A stretch of DNA of 64,000 nucleotides from Thermoplasmata archaeon (GTDB lineage: Archaea; Thermoplasmatota; Thermoplasmata; GCA-020350865), in NCBI GenBank assembly GCA_020348445.1, contig CP070751.1, positions 4,679,778 to 4,743,777 of the forward strand, written 5' to 3'. Of this stretch, positions 1 through 10,357 are shown one piece after another. Both the position numbers and the translations under genes were made by a program. Under the pieces are notes generated by a model. That model searched no databases and had not been told where the DNA came from. It worked only from the letters and a program-made list of their open reading frames with translations. Position 1 is the first letter of the stretch. Every line of letters starts with the position of its first letter.

Positions 1-3000
1 ACCTTGATCCAAGTTCTGACCAGAACACAATTTCCAACAACACAATCGCTTACAATGGAATCTATGGGATTCTCTTGATCAGCGCAGATCTCAATGTTAT
101 CATATACAATGACATTTTCAACAACTCTGAATATGGGATAGATGCGGAGGGCACAACAAATGATAATCAAATTCATCACAACATTTTTTCCGATAATAAC
201 GGAGGGGATGTGCAGGCCTTTGACGATGGAACCGACAATAGGTGGAATGATACCTCTGGTGAGGGAAATCTGTGGGGAGATTACGAGGATAGATACGTCC
301 CCCCAGCATCTAGTAACGGGATCGTATGGGATATCCCCTATGACATAAATGGTTCGGCAGGTGCTCAAGATCTATTTCCATTGGCCCTTTATCCATGGTA
401 TCAGGATCTTAGAATCGACAACGACACCGATTTTGCAGATACTGCGGCATTTTTCGGTTGGATTGGAGATGGAAGTAGTTCAAACCCATATATCATAGAA
501 GGTCTCACAATTGACGCTGGAGGTTTAGGATACGGTATATATATCGGGAACACCACAGCCAATTTCATAATCCGCAACTGTTCTATCGAGAACTCAAATG
601 GTAATTCAAATCAGTTCTTCCGGAATTCTGGAATTTATCTTTTCAATGTCACAAATGGTATCTTAGATAATAATGAGATTAAAGCCTGTGACGGAAATGG
701 AATCAATATCGAATATTCAAAAGATATTGTTGTGACCAATAATACATGCAGGTACAACAACTGGAGCGGGATCTACACAGGGTATTACAGCAATATCACA
801 ATCTCGAACAATACATGCAATTTCAATAACTGGAGCGGAGTGTACCTCTGGTCCACAAACGATAGTTTTGTTATAAACAATACCTGTTTGAACAACTCGG
901 ATGGCATAACCTTGGAATACTCCGATAATAATCTCATTGCAGATAACGTCCTAAATAACAATTCTTGGGAGGGGATATATGCGGATAATTCCCACCTAAA
1001 CACCATAACTGACAACACATGTCTGAGAAATTATGATGGATTATATCTTTACTATTCTGATAACAACACTGTTTCGGGAAATCAGTTCTCAAATAATACC
1101 CAGGGAGGATTTGGAGGAACAGGGATATTCTTGGACCATGGAGATTACAATGATATTCTCAACAACACTTGTTCTGGAAATAAAGAGGATGGGATATACA
1201 TATTCTACTCAGATTTCAGTTTTGTTGATAACAATACATGCCAGGACAACCCCAATGACGGAATTTCAGTTTATAAGTCAATTAACTGCACAATTTCCAA
1301 CAACACAGTAACAGGAAATCAATTTGGTATCTTATTGGAAAACAGGTGCTTTGACATCATAATCGAGAATAACAACATTTCCTACAATCTTGATGACGGG
1401 ATCTATTTCCTCATCCTGTGTATCAATAACACCATCAGAAATAATACCATAGAAGGCAATGGTGACGATGGGATTTATATGAACGATAGAAATAGAGCCA
1501 ACCTTATTGATAACAACACAATCTCCAAAAACGGAGGAAATGGAATCAACCTAACTGATGATTCAGATGAATTTATCATCATATACAATATAATCGCAAA
1601 TAACACAGAATATGGATTACAGATTTTAGATAACGATTGCGAAAATAGTCTTATACATCACAATGGTTTTTACTTCAATAACGGAAGCGGTGTTCAGGCC
1701 TACGATAATGGCTCAAATACCTGGGACGATGGATACCCCTCAGGTGGTAATTTCTGGACAGACTACATTGGTGTTGATTTTAACAGCACACCAACACAGG
1801 ATGTTCCGCCACCTGATGGATTCGGGGATACACCTTATGATATAGACGGCCCCAAAGGAGCAAAGGACAGGTATCCCCTGATAACGTTCCCATGGTCCCC
1901 CCCACCTCCTGTTGGTCTACCTGAGATATCAAATGTTACGGCACTTCCTGATCCTCAAGAGACTGGAGGGTTTGTGAACATCACCTGCAATGTGACAGAT
2001 TCAGATGGAGTTTCTGAGGTTTGGGTGAATGTAACTTTACCCTCAGGCGGATTTATCAATTCCTCTTTGAATAAAGGAACAGGGGACTTTTGGTTCCTAA
2101 ACTCACCATATTCAATTTTGGGTGTTCACGATTTTGTCATATGGGCAAAAGATGTGGCTGGGATTTGGAACGGCTCTATAGAATATACCTTCACGATCCA
2201 GGACACAACACCACCAATGATTTTCAATGTTCTGAACCTACCTGATCCTCAGGAAGTGGGAGGCTCTGTAAATATTACCTGCGATGTTACAGATAATGTG
2301 GGTGTTATGGGAGTATGGGTAAATATTTCTCTACCTGATGGTGGATTTACAAATACCTCGATGATAAAGGATACAGGAAATCAGTGGTTCTATGAAGCTG
2401 TTTATATGCAGGTTGGTGGGTATTCCTTCACTATTTGGGCCAATGACTCTTCCGGAAACTGGGGTATTTCAATAAACAACAATTTCCAAATTCTGGATAC
2501 CACCTCACCCGTTATTTCCAATGTTTTAGATATTCCAGATCCGCAACTTACTGGAGGTTCCGTAAATATAACTTGCGATGTTACCGATAATTTCGCGCTC
2601 TATGAAGTTTGGGTGAATATTTCTTTACCTGCTGGAGGATATATCAATTCCTCAATGATAAAAGGACCTGTTGATCAATGGTTCCTGGATTCAATCTATA
2701 TCCCATTGGGTATTTACAACTACGTGATCTGGGCAAATGATACCGAGAATAACTGGGCCTCTTCTTCTGGACATACGTTTACAATATTCGATGGAAATTC
2801 ACCAGTTATATCAGATGTTCTTGACATTCCAGATCCCCAGGAGATAGGCGGCCTTGTCAATATTACATGCAATGTCACCGATGATGTTGGTGTTTTGGAG
2901 GTTTGGGTGAACATCACATTGCCAAGCGGAGGTTACAGTAATGTCTCCATGAACAAAGGAGCAAGCGATGAATGGTTCCTAGAGTCGCCATATATAGCTT

Positions 3001-6000
3001 TAGGCGCTTATGACTATGTGATATGGGCAGGTGACACAAGCTCCAATTGGGTTAGTTCCACAGGTCACAGTTTTACAATCCAGGATACAACCTTACCTGT
3101 TATCTCAAATGTTATAGATACTCCAGATCCCCAAGAAGTAGGCGGTGCTGTCAACATAACGTGTGATGTCATGGATAATGTCGAGATATTTGGGGTCTGG
3201 GTGAACATAACCTCCCCAGGTGGAGGATTTGTAAACCTTTCAATGACAAAGGGAGTAGGTGATGGATGGTTCCACGACTCCATATATCCAGTTCTTGGCT
3301 TACATGATTATGTCATCTGGGCAAAAGATTCATCAGATAACTGGGCTAGCTCATCTGGTTATAGCTTCCTAATTCAGGATACAACTTTACCTTCCATTTC
3401 CAATGTGATGGATGTTCCTGATCCCCAGGAGGTTGATGGCAATGTCAATATTTCTTGTGAAGTTACAGATAATGTAGAAGTAAGTGGGGTTTGGGTAAAC
3501 ATCATGCTGCCAGGAGGAGGAACTGTAAATATATCCATGACAAAAGGACCTGGGGATACCTGGTTTTATGATATCCCTTACACCTCCTTGGGCACCCATG
3601 ATTATGTAATCTGGGCTAACGACACATCAGGAAACTGGATCTTTTCATCAGGTCACAGCTTCTTAATACAGGATACAATCCCGCCAGTGATATCCAATGT
3701 CTTGGATGATCCTGATCCTCAGGAGATACTAAATCGGGTAAACATCACATGTGAGGTGACAGATAATGTTCAGGTTTATGATGTCTGGGTGAACATCACT
3801 TCACCTGGAGGAGGATCCATAAATATATCCATGACAAAAGGTCCAGGGGATACTTGGTTCTATGATGCCCCTTATGTCCTTTTGGGCATCCATTATTATG
3901 TAATATGGGCAAATGATACATCTGGAAATTGGATTGGCTCATCCGGTCACATTATCTTGGTTCATGATACCACCTTGCCAGTAATTTCCAATGTAGTAGC
4001 TACACCTGATCCACAAGATGTCGGCGAGAGGGTTAATATCACATGTGAAGTAACTGACAATGTGGAATTATTCAATGTCTGGATTTACATCAATCTCCCG
4101 GGAGGGGGATTTGTAAATGTCTCCATGACCACGGGAGCAGGCGATATTTGGTACAACGATACAATACGCAACTTGGTAGGCATCCATGACTATTTAATAT
4201 GGGCCAATGACACCCAGGGAAACTGGAACTTCTCATCTGGGCATGGTTTTACAATCCAACAACTTGCTCCGTACGATATCATTCTAATTTCTGGAGACGG
4301 GCAGAGCGGGACTGTGGGTACACAATTGGGAGCTCCTTTTATAGTTGAAGTTCGTGATAAATTTGGAAATCCTGTTCCAAATGCCGATGTTTGGTTCAAT
4401 ATCACCCTTGGAGGAGGATCAATTGATATTTCAAGTCCTATATCAACGGATAATAACGGAAGAGGACAAGTAAACCTTACATTAGGCACCACTTCTGGAA
4501 CCAACACCGTTACTGCTGAAATAGCTGGCTTGGGAATCAATCAGGTTGTTTTCAGTGCTTTTGGAGATCCGGATATACCTGATAGCATCGTCATCATCTC
4601 AGGAGATGGACAAATCGGCACAGTTGGTACTCAACTTGCTTTTCCATTGGTCATCGAAGTGCATGATCAGTATGGAAATCCAGTCCCAGGTACGAATGTC
4701 TGGTTCAATGCAACAGCTGGTTTTGGAATCTTAAGCACAGGTAATCCTGTATTGACCAATGGCAATGGAAGGGCGCAAACGCAACTCACGCTAGGAACAT
4801 TTACAGGCTTAAATGCTGTTACCGCCGAAATCGTAGGTAATGGTATAACACAGGTTATATTCATTGAAACTGGAATTCCTGGTGCACCTCATGACATCGT
4901 GATAATCTCAGGCAACGGACAAATTGGCACAGTGGGCACTCGTTTAGCCCAGCCATTTGTGGTTGAGGTTACAGATATATTTGGTAATCCTGTTCCCAAT
5001 GCCCCAACTTGGTTCAATATAACAAACGGAGACGGATCTCTTGACTCTGTCAGTCCCATAATCACAGATGCAAATGGTAGGGCTCAGGTCAATATGACCC
5101 TGGGAGAAGTACCTGAGGCAAATTCTGTATCCGCCGAGATAAGTGGCCTTGGAATAACACAAGTTGTATTTTCGGCTGTAGGAATTACCAATCGACCCGA
5201 GATCATAACACATATCTCCAACATAGAATTAACTGAGGATGATCCACCTTACACCCTGAATCTTTTTGCTTCTGCTTTGGACGATGAAGACCTTCCGCAG
5301 GATTTGGATTGGATTATTACAGATTTTAATAGCTCCTTATATTCTATTGGTGGCCAGGGAACAAATACATTGGTTATTATTCCAAAACCAAACATGTTCG
5401 GAAACGATAACGTAACTTTGTGGGTTTCGGATTCTCAGGGTCTTTCTGACTCCCAGCCCCTATGGATCAATATAACGCCTGTTAATGATAAACCGTATTT
5501 CTTTCCAGAGCCTCCGGATTTGACAATAACAAAAGATATACCGTACACATTCAACTATGCTCCTTATATTCACGATATCGACAACACCATAGATGAGCTT
5601 ACTATTACAACCGATGATCCGGGTCGTGCAACCCCAGGAAGTCCCATAATCACATATTTGTACCCATCCTCCATGGTTGGCCAGCAGGTCTTTGTAACCT
5701 TGACTGTAAGTGATGGACTCGATAGTTCCTCTGTTGTAATCCGGATAAATGTGACCGAGGACAATGTACCTGTTTTAAAGAGTGAGCTACCAGATATTAT
5801 CATGTATGAGGACGAGACCAAATTATGTGTGTTCGATCTCGATGAATACTTCTACGATCCTGATGGAGATGCCGTTTATTACTCCTATGGGTACTCCCAT
5901 ATCAAAATAATAATCAACGACAACAACAGTGTCGATTTTATTTCAGAAACTGATTGGTATGGCCAGGAGACCGTCATATTCCGTGCTCGAGACCCGAACT

Positions 6001-7412
6001 TTGCCATTGTCGAGGATTCGATATTGGTCACGGTTTTCCCAGTAAATGATCCGCCAATTATCTCGGGCGTGCCAGATCTGGTCGTACACTACGATGCAGA
6101 TTATTTCTTTGATCTCTCACCTTATATAACTGATGCAGACAACATCAACTCTGACCTCAGCTTAACATTCTTGGAATACTCAAGTGGGACCTGGAATTTA
6201 TCAGAAAACATCAGTGTCTCTTTGGATAATAATCTGAAGATGATGGTCAACTACTCCATTGATTATCTGGGTAATAAAATCCAGGTTCAAATCGAAGTTT
6301 TTGACGGAACTGATTCAGCTTGGGAGACGATAAATATAACGGTTTCCGAAGACTGGCCTCCTGAATTGCACACAAATATCCCTGATATTATATTTGATGA
6401 AGATGAATACCTATCTGATCATATCAATGTCAACAACTATTTCATTGATAGAGACGGCGATGCCCTGTTCTTTACATACGGGCAGGAACATGTACAGATA
6501 ATAATATATGAAAGCGGCAGTGTGGATTTCTTTGCTGATGAGAATTGGTTTGGCATGGAAAACATCACCATAAGGGCAACCGATCCCTCCGGTGCCTTGG
6601 TGGAGGATATAATAATTGTCACGGTGCTTCCAGTAAACGATGCACCAGTTATAGAAAACATACCACATCAGGAAGGGATTGTGGGCACAACATGGGTCTT
6701 GGATCTAAGGCCATATCTTGATGATGTTGACAACAACATCACAGAGTTGGAGATATTCTGCGATTCTCCATATGTAACTGTTGTGGGAACGGTCTTGGTA
6801 TTCCAATACCCGTCCGATGTGACGGAGGACATAGTTCAAATAATAGTAAGGGACCCTGATTCTGCCAATGCAACCACTGCGTTCAACGTTACACTTACCA
6901 AGTTAACGGCCCCTGGAAAGGATGAGTTTGATATCATGCCTTTTATTTGGACAATAATACTGATTATAATCGTTATAATCATGGTAATTATTCTTTATAT
7001 TTATCAAAAGGGAAAGTACGAGGTGGAAGAGGTCCTTTTAGTCTTTGGTCAAAGCGGTCTTTTGATATCTCACAAGTATAAGGGTGAAGAAGCAGATATA
7101 GACAGGGATCTTATGGCCAGCCTGTTTACCGCCATCCAGGACTTTGTAAATGATGTATTTGAATCCGGGGATTCCAAGGGAACAAGGCTTAATGTCATGG
7201 AAATAGGGGATAGAAAGGTCATGATCGAGCGGGGCAAGTATACATACCTTGCGGCAGTGTTTAAAGGTGGAACATGGAGGCTTGAAACCAAATTGAAGGC
7301 GACTGTGGAGGATTTAGAAACCGAATACAGTGATGTATTCCAAGAATGGGAGGGGGATATGGAGGACTTCAAGGGAATAGAGGAGTATCTCGATGGGCTT
7401 GTAACAACATGA
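1..7412 (+). CDS. Giant beta-helix / Ig-like repeat surface protein, 5' end outside window
   Basis: The frame is open from base 3, so the true start lies upstream; 2469 codons are visible. It opens inside a NosD/CASH-type parallel beta-helix (roughly bases 1-1880), with short N-N-T/N-G-I turn repeats. Eight Ig-like units of about 98 aa follow (1920-4268), each starting P-x-I-S-N-V and D-P-Q-E, then three Big_1/invasin-like units (about 4270-5190, core G-N-P-V-P). Several cadherin-like units with P-V-N-D linkers come next. A transmembrane helix lies at about 6943-7005, followed by about 130 cytoplasmic residues that resemble a longin/roadblock-type fold. Asn-x-Ser/Thr sequons are abundant, as expected of a glycosylated archaeal exoprotein. 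The role is probably adhesion or surface sensing, which is inferred. The next gene is convergent. Confidence 0.85.
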   Translation, partial: LDPSSDQNTISNNTIAYNGIYGILLISADLNVIIYNDIFNNSEYGIDAEGTTNDNQIHHNIFSDNNGGDVQAFDDGTDNRWNDTSGEGNLWGDYEDRYVPPASSNGIVWDIPYDINGSAGAQDLFPLALYPWYQDLRIDNDTDFADTAAFFGWIGDGSSSNPYIIEGLTIDAGGLGYGIYIGNTTANFIIRNCSIENSNGNSNQFFRNSGIYLFNVTNGILDNNEIKACDGNGINIEYSKDIVVTNNTCRYNNWSGIYTGYYSNITISNNTCNFNNWSGVYLWSTNDSFVINNTCLNNSDGITLEYSDNNLIADNVLNNNSWEGIYADNSHLNTITDNTCLRNYDGLYLYYSDNNTVSGNQFSNNTQGGFGGTGIFLDHGDYNDILNNTCSGNKEDGIYIFYSDFSFVDNNTCQDNPNDGISVYKSINCTISNNTVTGNQFGILLENRCFDIIIENNNISYNLDDGIYFLILCINNTIRNNTIEGNGDDGIYMNDRNRANLIDNNTISKNGGNGINLTDDSDEFIIIYNIIANNTEYGLQILDNDCENSLIHHNGFYFNNGSGVQAYDNGSNTWDDGYPSGGNFWTDYIGVDFNSTPTQDVPPPDGFGDTPYDIDGPKGAKDRYPLITFPWSPPPPVGLPEISNVTALPDPQETGGFVNITCNVTDSDGVSEVWVNVTLPSGGFINSSLNKGTGDFWFLNSPYSILGVHDFVIWAKDVAGIWNGSIEYTFTIQDTTPPMIFNVLNLPDPQEVGGSVNITCDVTDNVGVMGVWVNISLPDGGFTNTSMIKDTGNQWFYEAVYMQVGGYSFTIWANDSSGNWGISINNNFQILDTTSPVISNVLDIPDPQLTGGSVNITCDVTDNFALYEVWVNISLPAGGYINSSMIKGPVDQWFLDSIYIPLGIYNYVIWANDTENNWASSSGHTFTIFDGNSPVISDVLDIPDPQEIGGLVNITCNVTDDVGVLEVWVNITLPSGGYSNVSMNKGASDEWFLESPYIALGAYDYVIWAGDTSSNWVSSTGHSFTIQDTTLPVISNVIDTPDPQEVGGAVNITCDVMDNVEIFGVWVNITSPGGGFVNLSMTKGVGDGWFHDSIYPVLGLHDYVIWAKDSSDNWASSSGYSFLIQDTTLPSISNVMDVPDPQEVDGNVNISCEVTDNVEVSGVWVNIMLPGGGTVNISMTKGPGDTWFYDIPYTSLGTHDYVIWANDTSGNWIFSSGHSFLIQDTIPPVISNVLDDPDPQEILNRVNITCEVTDNVQVYDVWVNITSPGGGSINISMTKGPGDTWFYDAPYVLLGIHYYVIWANDTSGNWIGSSGHIILVHDTTLPVISNVVATPDPQDVGERVNITCEVTDNVELFNVWIYINLPGGGFVNVSMTTGAGDIWYNDTIRNLVGIHDYLIWANDTQGNWNFSSGHGFTIQQLAPYDIILISGDGQSGTVGTQLGAPFIVEVRDKFGNPVPNADVWFNITLGGGSIDISSPISTDNNGRGQVNLTLGTTSGTNTVTAEIAGLGINQVVFSAFGDPDIPDSIVIISGDGQIGTVGTQLAFPLVIEVHDQYGNPVPGTNVWFNATAGFGILSTGNPVLTNGNGRAQTQLTLGTFTGLNAVTAEIVGNGITQVIFIETGIPGAPHDIVIISGNGQIGTVGTRLAQPFVVEVTDIFGNPVPNAPTWFNITNGDGSLDSVSPIITDANGRAQVNMTLGEVPEANSVSAEISGLGITQVVFSAVGITNRPEIITHISNIELTEDDPPYTLNLFASALDDEDLPQDLDWIITDFNSSLYSIGGQGTNTLVIIPKPNMFGNDNVTLWVSDSQGLSDSQPLWINITPVNDKPYFFPEPPDLTITKDIPYTFNYAPYIHDIDNTIDELTITTDDPGRATPGSPIITYLYPSSMVGQQVFVTLTVSDGLDSSSVVIRINVTEDNVPVLKSELPDIIMYEDETKLCVFDLDEYFYDPDGDAVYYSYGYSHIKIIINDNNSVDFISETDWYGQETVIFRARDPNFAIVEDSILVTVFPVNDPPIISGVPDLVVHYDADYFFDLSPYITDADNINSDLSLTFLEYSSGTWNLSENISVSLDNNLKMMVNYSIDYLGNKIQVQIEVFDGTDSAWETINITVSEDWPPELHTNIPDIIFDEDEYLSDHINVNNYFIDRDGDALFFTYGQEHVQIIIYESGSVDFFADENWFGMENITIRATDPSGALVEDIIIVTVLPVNDAPVIENIPHQEGIVGTTWVLDLRPYLDDVDNNITELEIFCDSPYVTVVGTVLVFQYPSDVTEDIVQIIVRDPDSANATTAFNVTLTKLTAPGKDEFDIMPFIWTIILIIIVIIMVIILYIYQKGKYEVEEVLLVFGQSGLLISHKYKGEEADIDRDLMASLFTAIQDFVNDVFESGDSKGTRLNVMEIGDRKVMIERGKYTYLAAVFKGGTWRLETKLKATVEDLETEYSDVFQEWEGDMEDFKGIEEYLDGLVTT
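1920..4268 (+). repeat. Eight tandem Ig-like coding repeats, about 294 bp each
   Basis: Eight in-frame units of about 98 codons repeat the pattern S-N-V, P-D-P-Q, V-N-I-T-C, V-W-V-N and I-W-A. They are diverged at DNA level, so the array is older than the DUF11 arrays further downstream. They are read as extracellular beta-sandwich spacers. Confidence 0.85.
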
Positions 7413-7449
7413 CAACCTATGGTGATTTTCTGGAGTTGTTACTTTTTTT
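7401..7449 (+). terminator. Hairpin plus T-tract after the giant beta-helix gene
   Basis: Bases 7401-7408 (gtaacaac) are the exact reverse complement of 7435-7442, and seven T residues follow at 7443-7449. The left arm covers the last codons and the stop codon region. The loop is long (26 nt), so the T-tract may be the working part. Confidence 0.45.
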
Positions 7450-7508
7450 CCTTTAAAATTCCCAAAATTAAGCTGTAAAATCGAAAGGAGGTAATTCCAA
7501 TCCGATTC

Positions 7509-8450
7509 TTAATATTCATCCACTGGGGTCATTTGAAATTTTCCTTCCTTTACACCGTATAATCTTTGTATCTTTTTTATTGAGTGCTTTTGCTTTAGAT
7601 CCTTTACCATCAAAGTTGCATAAGAACCTAGGGGCTTAAAACCAATTTGCCCAAGCATATTGATTTGATGAATTCCAGCTGTCCATTCAGATAACATGTA
7701 TTTTGGCTTGAGTTTAAGTTCCAGGGCCCTAATGCATCTGCTGATATCCTTCTTATTTGGGCAGCAAAGCTCTCTGATTTTTAGGATATCTTTCTCCTTA
7801 CCAACCAAAGCATACCCAATTGAAGATTTCTTATCTTTAAAAACATGAACCTTACTTTGGGGCATCCAGGTCCAGGCGTTCCTCACTTGTAAGAAATTTT
7901 CGGGTCTATGGACAAAACCGTAAAGCCCTTTTGAATATTTGGTAAATATCTCGACCAATTCATTGTTTTTTATCTTGGAGGAAAGGGTGATCTTGGAATT
8001 GGACTTTGAAAGGGATTTGCATTCCCTCAATCCCCAATATGAACTTGCGAAATCTTTGTAGCCAAGTTCATTATACAAGTTATAAGCAACTAGAGATTTT
8101 CCTGTTACCAAGAATGAATATCTTATGTTTTCACCGCTGAGTCTATCATGAGCCTCTTTCATCAATTTCATTGCCAATCCTGATCTTGCTGCATCAGGTC
8201 TAGTACACACTCCCCAGATAAAACCAACTTTTTCTTTCCCAGATGTACATTCCGTATCTACTGTGACTATACCTACTTGACTTAAAACCTCATTTCTTTC
8301 AACGGCATAAAATGCAAAATATTCTGGAACACGCTTATCCACTTTCCGAATATTTTTCACCTCGTTTGGACTAAGAAACCACCCAAAACATCTCACGTTT
8401 AATTCTAGGACCTGATCCCCGCCCACTTCATCATATTCAAGAATTTTCAT
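7509..8450 (-). CDS. Tandem GNAT-family acetyltransferase
   Basis: This 313-aa protein has an N-terminal GNAT fold. The acetyl-CoA loop is visible as G-V-C-T-R-P-D-A-A-R-S-G-L-A (motif A, R-x-x-G-x-A). It is followed by the N-L-Y-N-E-L-G-Y signature typical of GNAT motif B. The C-terminal half looks like a second, degenerate GNAT domain, as in Eis-like tandem enzymes. The ATG at 8450 is preferred; an in-frame TTG at 8465 is possible and neither has a clear ribosome binding site. The substrate is unknown. Family membership is secure. Confidence 0.8.
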   Translation of the reverse strand: MKILEYDEVGGDQVLELNVRCFGWFLSPNEVKNIRKVDKRVPEYFAFYAVERNEVLSQVGIVTVDTECTSGKEKVGFIWGVCTRPDAARSGLAMKLMKEAHDRLSGENIRYSFLVTGKSLVAYNLYNELGYKDFASSYWGLRECKSLSKSNSKITLSSKIKNNELVEIFTKYSKGLYGFVHRPENFLQVRNAWTWMPQSKVHVFKDKKSSIGYALVGKEKDILKIRELCCPNKKDISRCIRALELKLKPKYMLSEWTAGIHQINMLGQIGFKPLGSYATLMVKDLKQKHSIKKIQRLYGVKEGKFQMTPVDEY

Positions 8451-8488
8451 GAAATCAACAACCAAATAAAATTGATATACCCCCGATC

Positions 8489-8764
8489 TTAATATCTGAC
8501 CTCAAATTTGGTAAATTCCCCTGTAAACTCCTCCCACTTCACATCTGCTCTATTTACTTTGGCATAAGGCTGCTGTGTTTTACACCATTTAATCAGTTTC
8601 TCAATATCCTCTTTCTCACCCTCAAAAACCGCACCAACGCTACCATCCCACATGTTCTTTACCCAGCCGAAGACTCTAAAACGCTCAGCTGCATCCCTTG
8701 TATTGGCCCTGAAGAATACACCCTGGACCTTCCCCTTGAAGGTTACAGACGCTCTCGCTTTCAT
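8489..8764 (-). CDS. acyP: Acylphosphatase
   Basis: The 91-aa protein has normal acylphosphatase length. It carries the phosphate-loop signature G-K-V-Q-G-V-F-F-R with catalytic Arg, and the catalytic Asn in the later G-W-V-K-N motif. It hydrolyses carboxyl-phosphate bonds of small acyl phosphates in the cytoplasm. The start is set at 8764 because the family begins just before this loop; upstream in-frame codons add about 26 unrelated residues. It is divergent from the PHP gene and 38 bp from the GNAT gene on the same strand. Confidence 0.92.
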   Translation of the reverse strand: MKARASVTFKGKVQGVFFRANTRDAAERFRVFGWVKNMWDGSVGAVFEGEKEDIEKLIKWCKTQQPYAKVNRADVKWEEFTGEFTKFEVRY

Positions 8765-8923
8765 GCAATTGGAATATCTTATTAAAATTAAAAGATTTTT
8801 GGTTAAGGTGATAACAAATGAATTATCTTCCTGAGTCGGCATGATGTCAACTCATAATGGAGTTGTGGATAGGATTAACAGAACAAAATCCTATAAACGT
8901 TTATGCTTATACTGGTTGCGAGA

Positions 8924-9622
8924 ATGATTATTATGATGAATTTACACAACCATACAACTTTCTCGGATGGCAGGTTCTCCCCCAGAGAAATAATCGAGGC
9001 AGGTATTGAGGCTGACTTTGCACATATCGCAATTACAGATCATTATATGACCAATAAAGTGGATTCCATACCCTATGATGGCCTCATGAATTACATACAA
9101 GATATCCGGGTATTGAAAGAGGAATTTCAGGACAAAATCATTGTTTTATGCGGTGTGGAGATAGATGCGTGCAAAAAGCGCACTGACTTTGCAAAGATGC
9201 CGTACGAGGATCTCAATAAACTCGACCTTGTACTTTTCGAATATGTTCAAAATGATATCTGGAACGGAATGCCATTATGGGAACTTTTAGGAATTAGGGA
9301 AAATATCAAACCACCGGTTGGTCTTGCACATAATGATATTGGTAAAAATTTCTCGCATAGCAAATATGATGAGTTGATAGCTGTTTTAGAAGCAAACAAC
9401 ATTTTTATTGAGCTTTGCCCAAGCTTGAGGAACTCGAAACTCAACACCCCATTTTATCATTTTGCAGAGGGCTTCTTCGCCAGTTTAAGGGATACAAAGG
9501 TGCTCATATCCATTGGCACCGATACACATACAAACCTAAAAAATGTGGGTAATATCGGCGACGCCATGGATTTTATAGAAAGATATGGACTTCAGGATAA
9601 TCTGATAACAAAGATTTTTTAG
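8924..9622 (+). CDS. PHP-domain metal-dependent phosphoesterase
   Basis: This is a PHP-superfamily phosphoesterase of about 232 aa. Metal ligands are visible in order: L-H-N-H-T-T-F-S-D-G near the N-terminus, I-T-D-H-Y, C-G-V-E-I-D, G-L-A-H-N-D and I-G-T-D-T-H. This pattern fits the histidinol-phosphatase / nucleoside bisphosphate phosphatase / PolX-like group; the substrate cannot be read from sequence. Starts at 8903, 8924, 8933 or 8936 are possible. A TATA-like stretch around 8900-8910 would favour a leaderless transcript starting at 8924 or later. Its stop overlaps by 4 bp that of the convergent CDP-alcohol transferase gene. Confidence 0.85.
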   Translation: MIIMMNLHNHTTFSDGRFSPREIIEAGIEADFAHIAITDHYMTNKVDSIPYDGLMNYIQDIRVLKEEFQDKIIVLCGVEIDACKKRTDFAKMPYEDLNKLDLVLFEYVQNDIWNGMPLWELLGIRENIKPPVGLAHNDIGKNFSHSKYDELIAVLEANNIFIELCPSLRNSKLNTPFYHFAEGFFASLRDTKVLISIGTDTHTNLKNVGNIGDAMDFIERYGLQDNLITKIF

Positions 9623-10239
9623 CGAGCCTTGCCCAACAATTTCCAGGTCCGAACTCCTCTTTGCACTGCTGTTATATGACCCGCGATGGCGAACCAGATC
9701 ATTGCGTATTCCATTGGTGTAAAGAGCCATATTTTCCCGTTTAAAGTTATATAGGCCAGTAACTGGATCAATGGAACAATAATGAGAACAACAAGCCTGT
9801 CCGCCCGTCCTAGTATTCCCCCGTAGTCCCTACCACAACCCAGTGCCTGAGCCTGGGTTCCCATGTAACTTGCTAAAATCACGCCAAGCATCGCCAAAAG
9901 CCCAATGAACCAGTCACAATGGACTGAAAGCATTATTCCCCCTATTATGATAACATCAGCATACCTATCGAGGGTGTGATCCAAAAAATCTCCTCTTTTG
10001 GAGGTCTTATTCGTGAGTTTGGCGACCTTACCATCCAAGGCATCGAAAAGCGCATTGAATATTATACATAAAACCGCCAATAGTAACAACCAGATATAAC
10101 TTAAATAGAAGATTATCCCGGCAAGAACCGCAAAAATGAATGCCACCCAGGTAATTGTATTGGGATTTACTCTTCTAAGCCGCTTGGCCAAGGGCAACAG
10201 GAAGGGATCCGCACTTGATCTATAATTGTTTAGAACCAT
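9619..10239 (-). CDS. CDP-alcohol phosphatidyltransferase (archaetidyl transferase)
   Basis: The 206-aa membrane protein has five or six hydrophobic segments. It shows the CDP-alcohol phosphotransferase signature D-x2-D-G-x2-A-[R]-x8-G-x3-D-x3-D, seen as D-A-L-D-G-K-V-A-K followed by G-D-F-L-D-H-T-L-D. The usual Arg after Ala is Lys. All four metal-binding Asp residues are present, so it is probably active. In archaea this family makes polar lipids from CDP-archaeol, and an archaetidylinositol-phosphate synthase is the most likely assignment. The start at 10239 is not supported by a strong ribosome binding site. Confidence 0.85.
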   Translation of the reverse strand: MVLNNYRSSADPFLLPLAKRLRRVNPNTITWVAFIFAVLAGIIFYLSYIWLLLLAVLCIIFNALFDALDGKVAKLTNKTSKRGDFLDHTLDRYADVIIIGGIMLSVHCDWFIGLLAMLGVILASYMGTQAQALGCGRDYGGILGRADRLVVLIIVPLIQLLAYITLNGKIWLFTPMEYAMIWFAIAGHITAVQRGVRTWKLLGKAR

Positions 10240-10357
10240 TAAACAGACCTTCTGATTGAAATTCGGATGTAGTTATTGATTATTCGTATTTTAAGATATT
10301 GCCAATATAAACCAACAACCTTTTTAAACCGATTACCCATTTGGGTTGGGGGATTGT

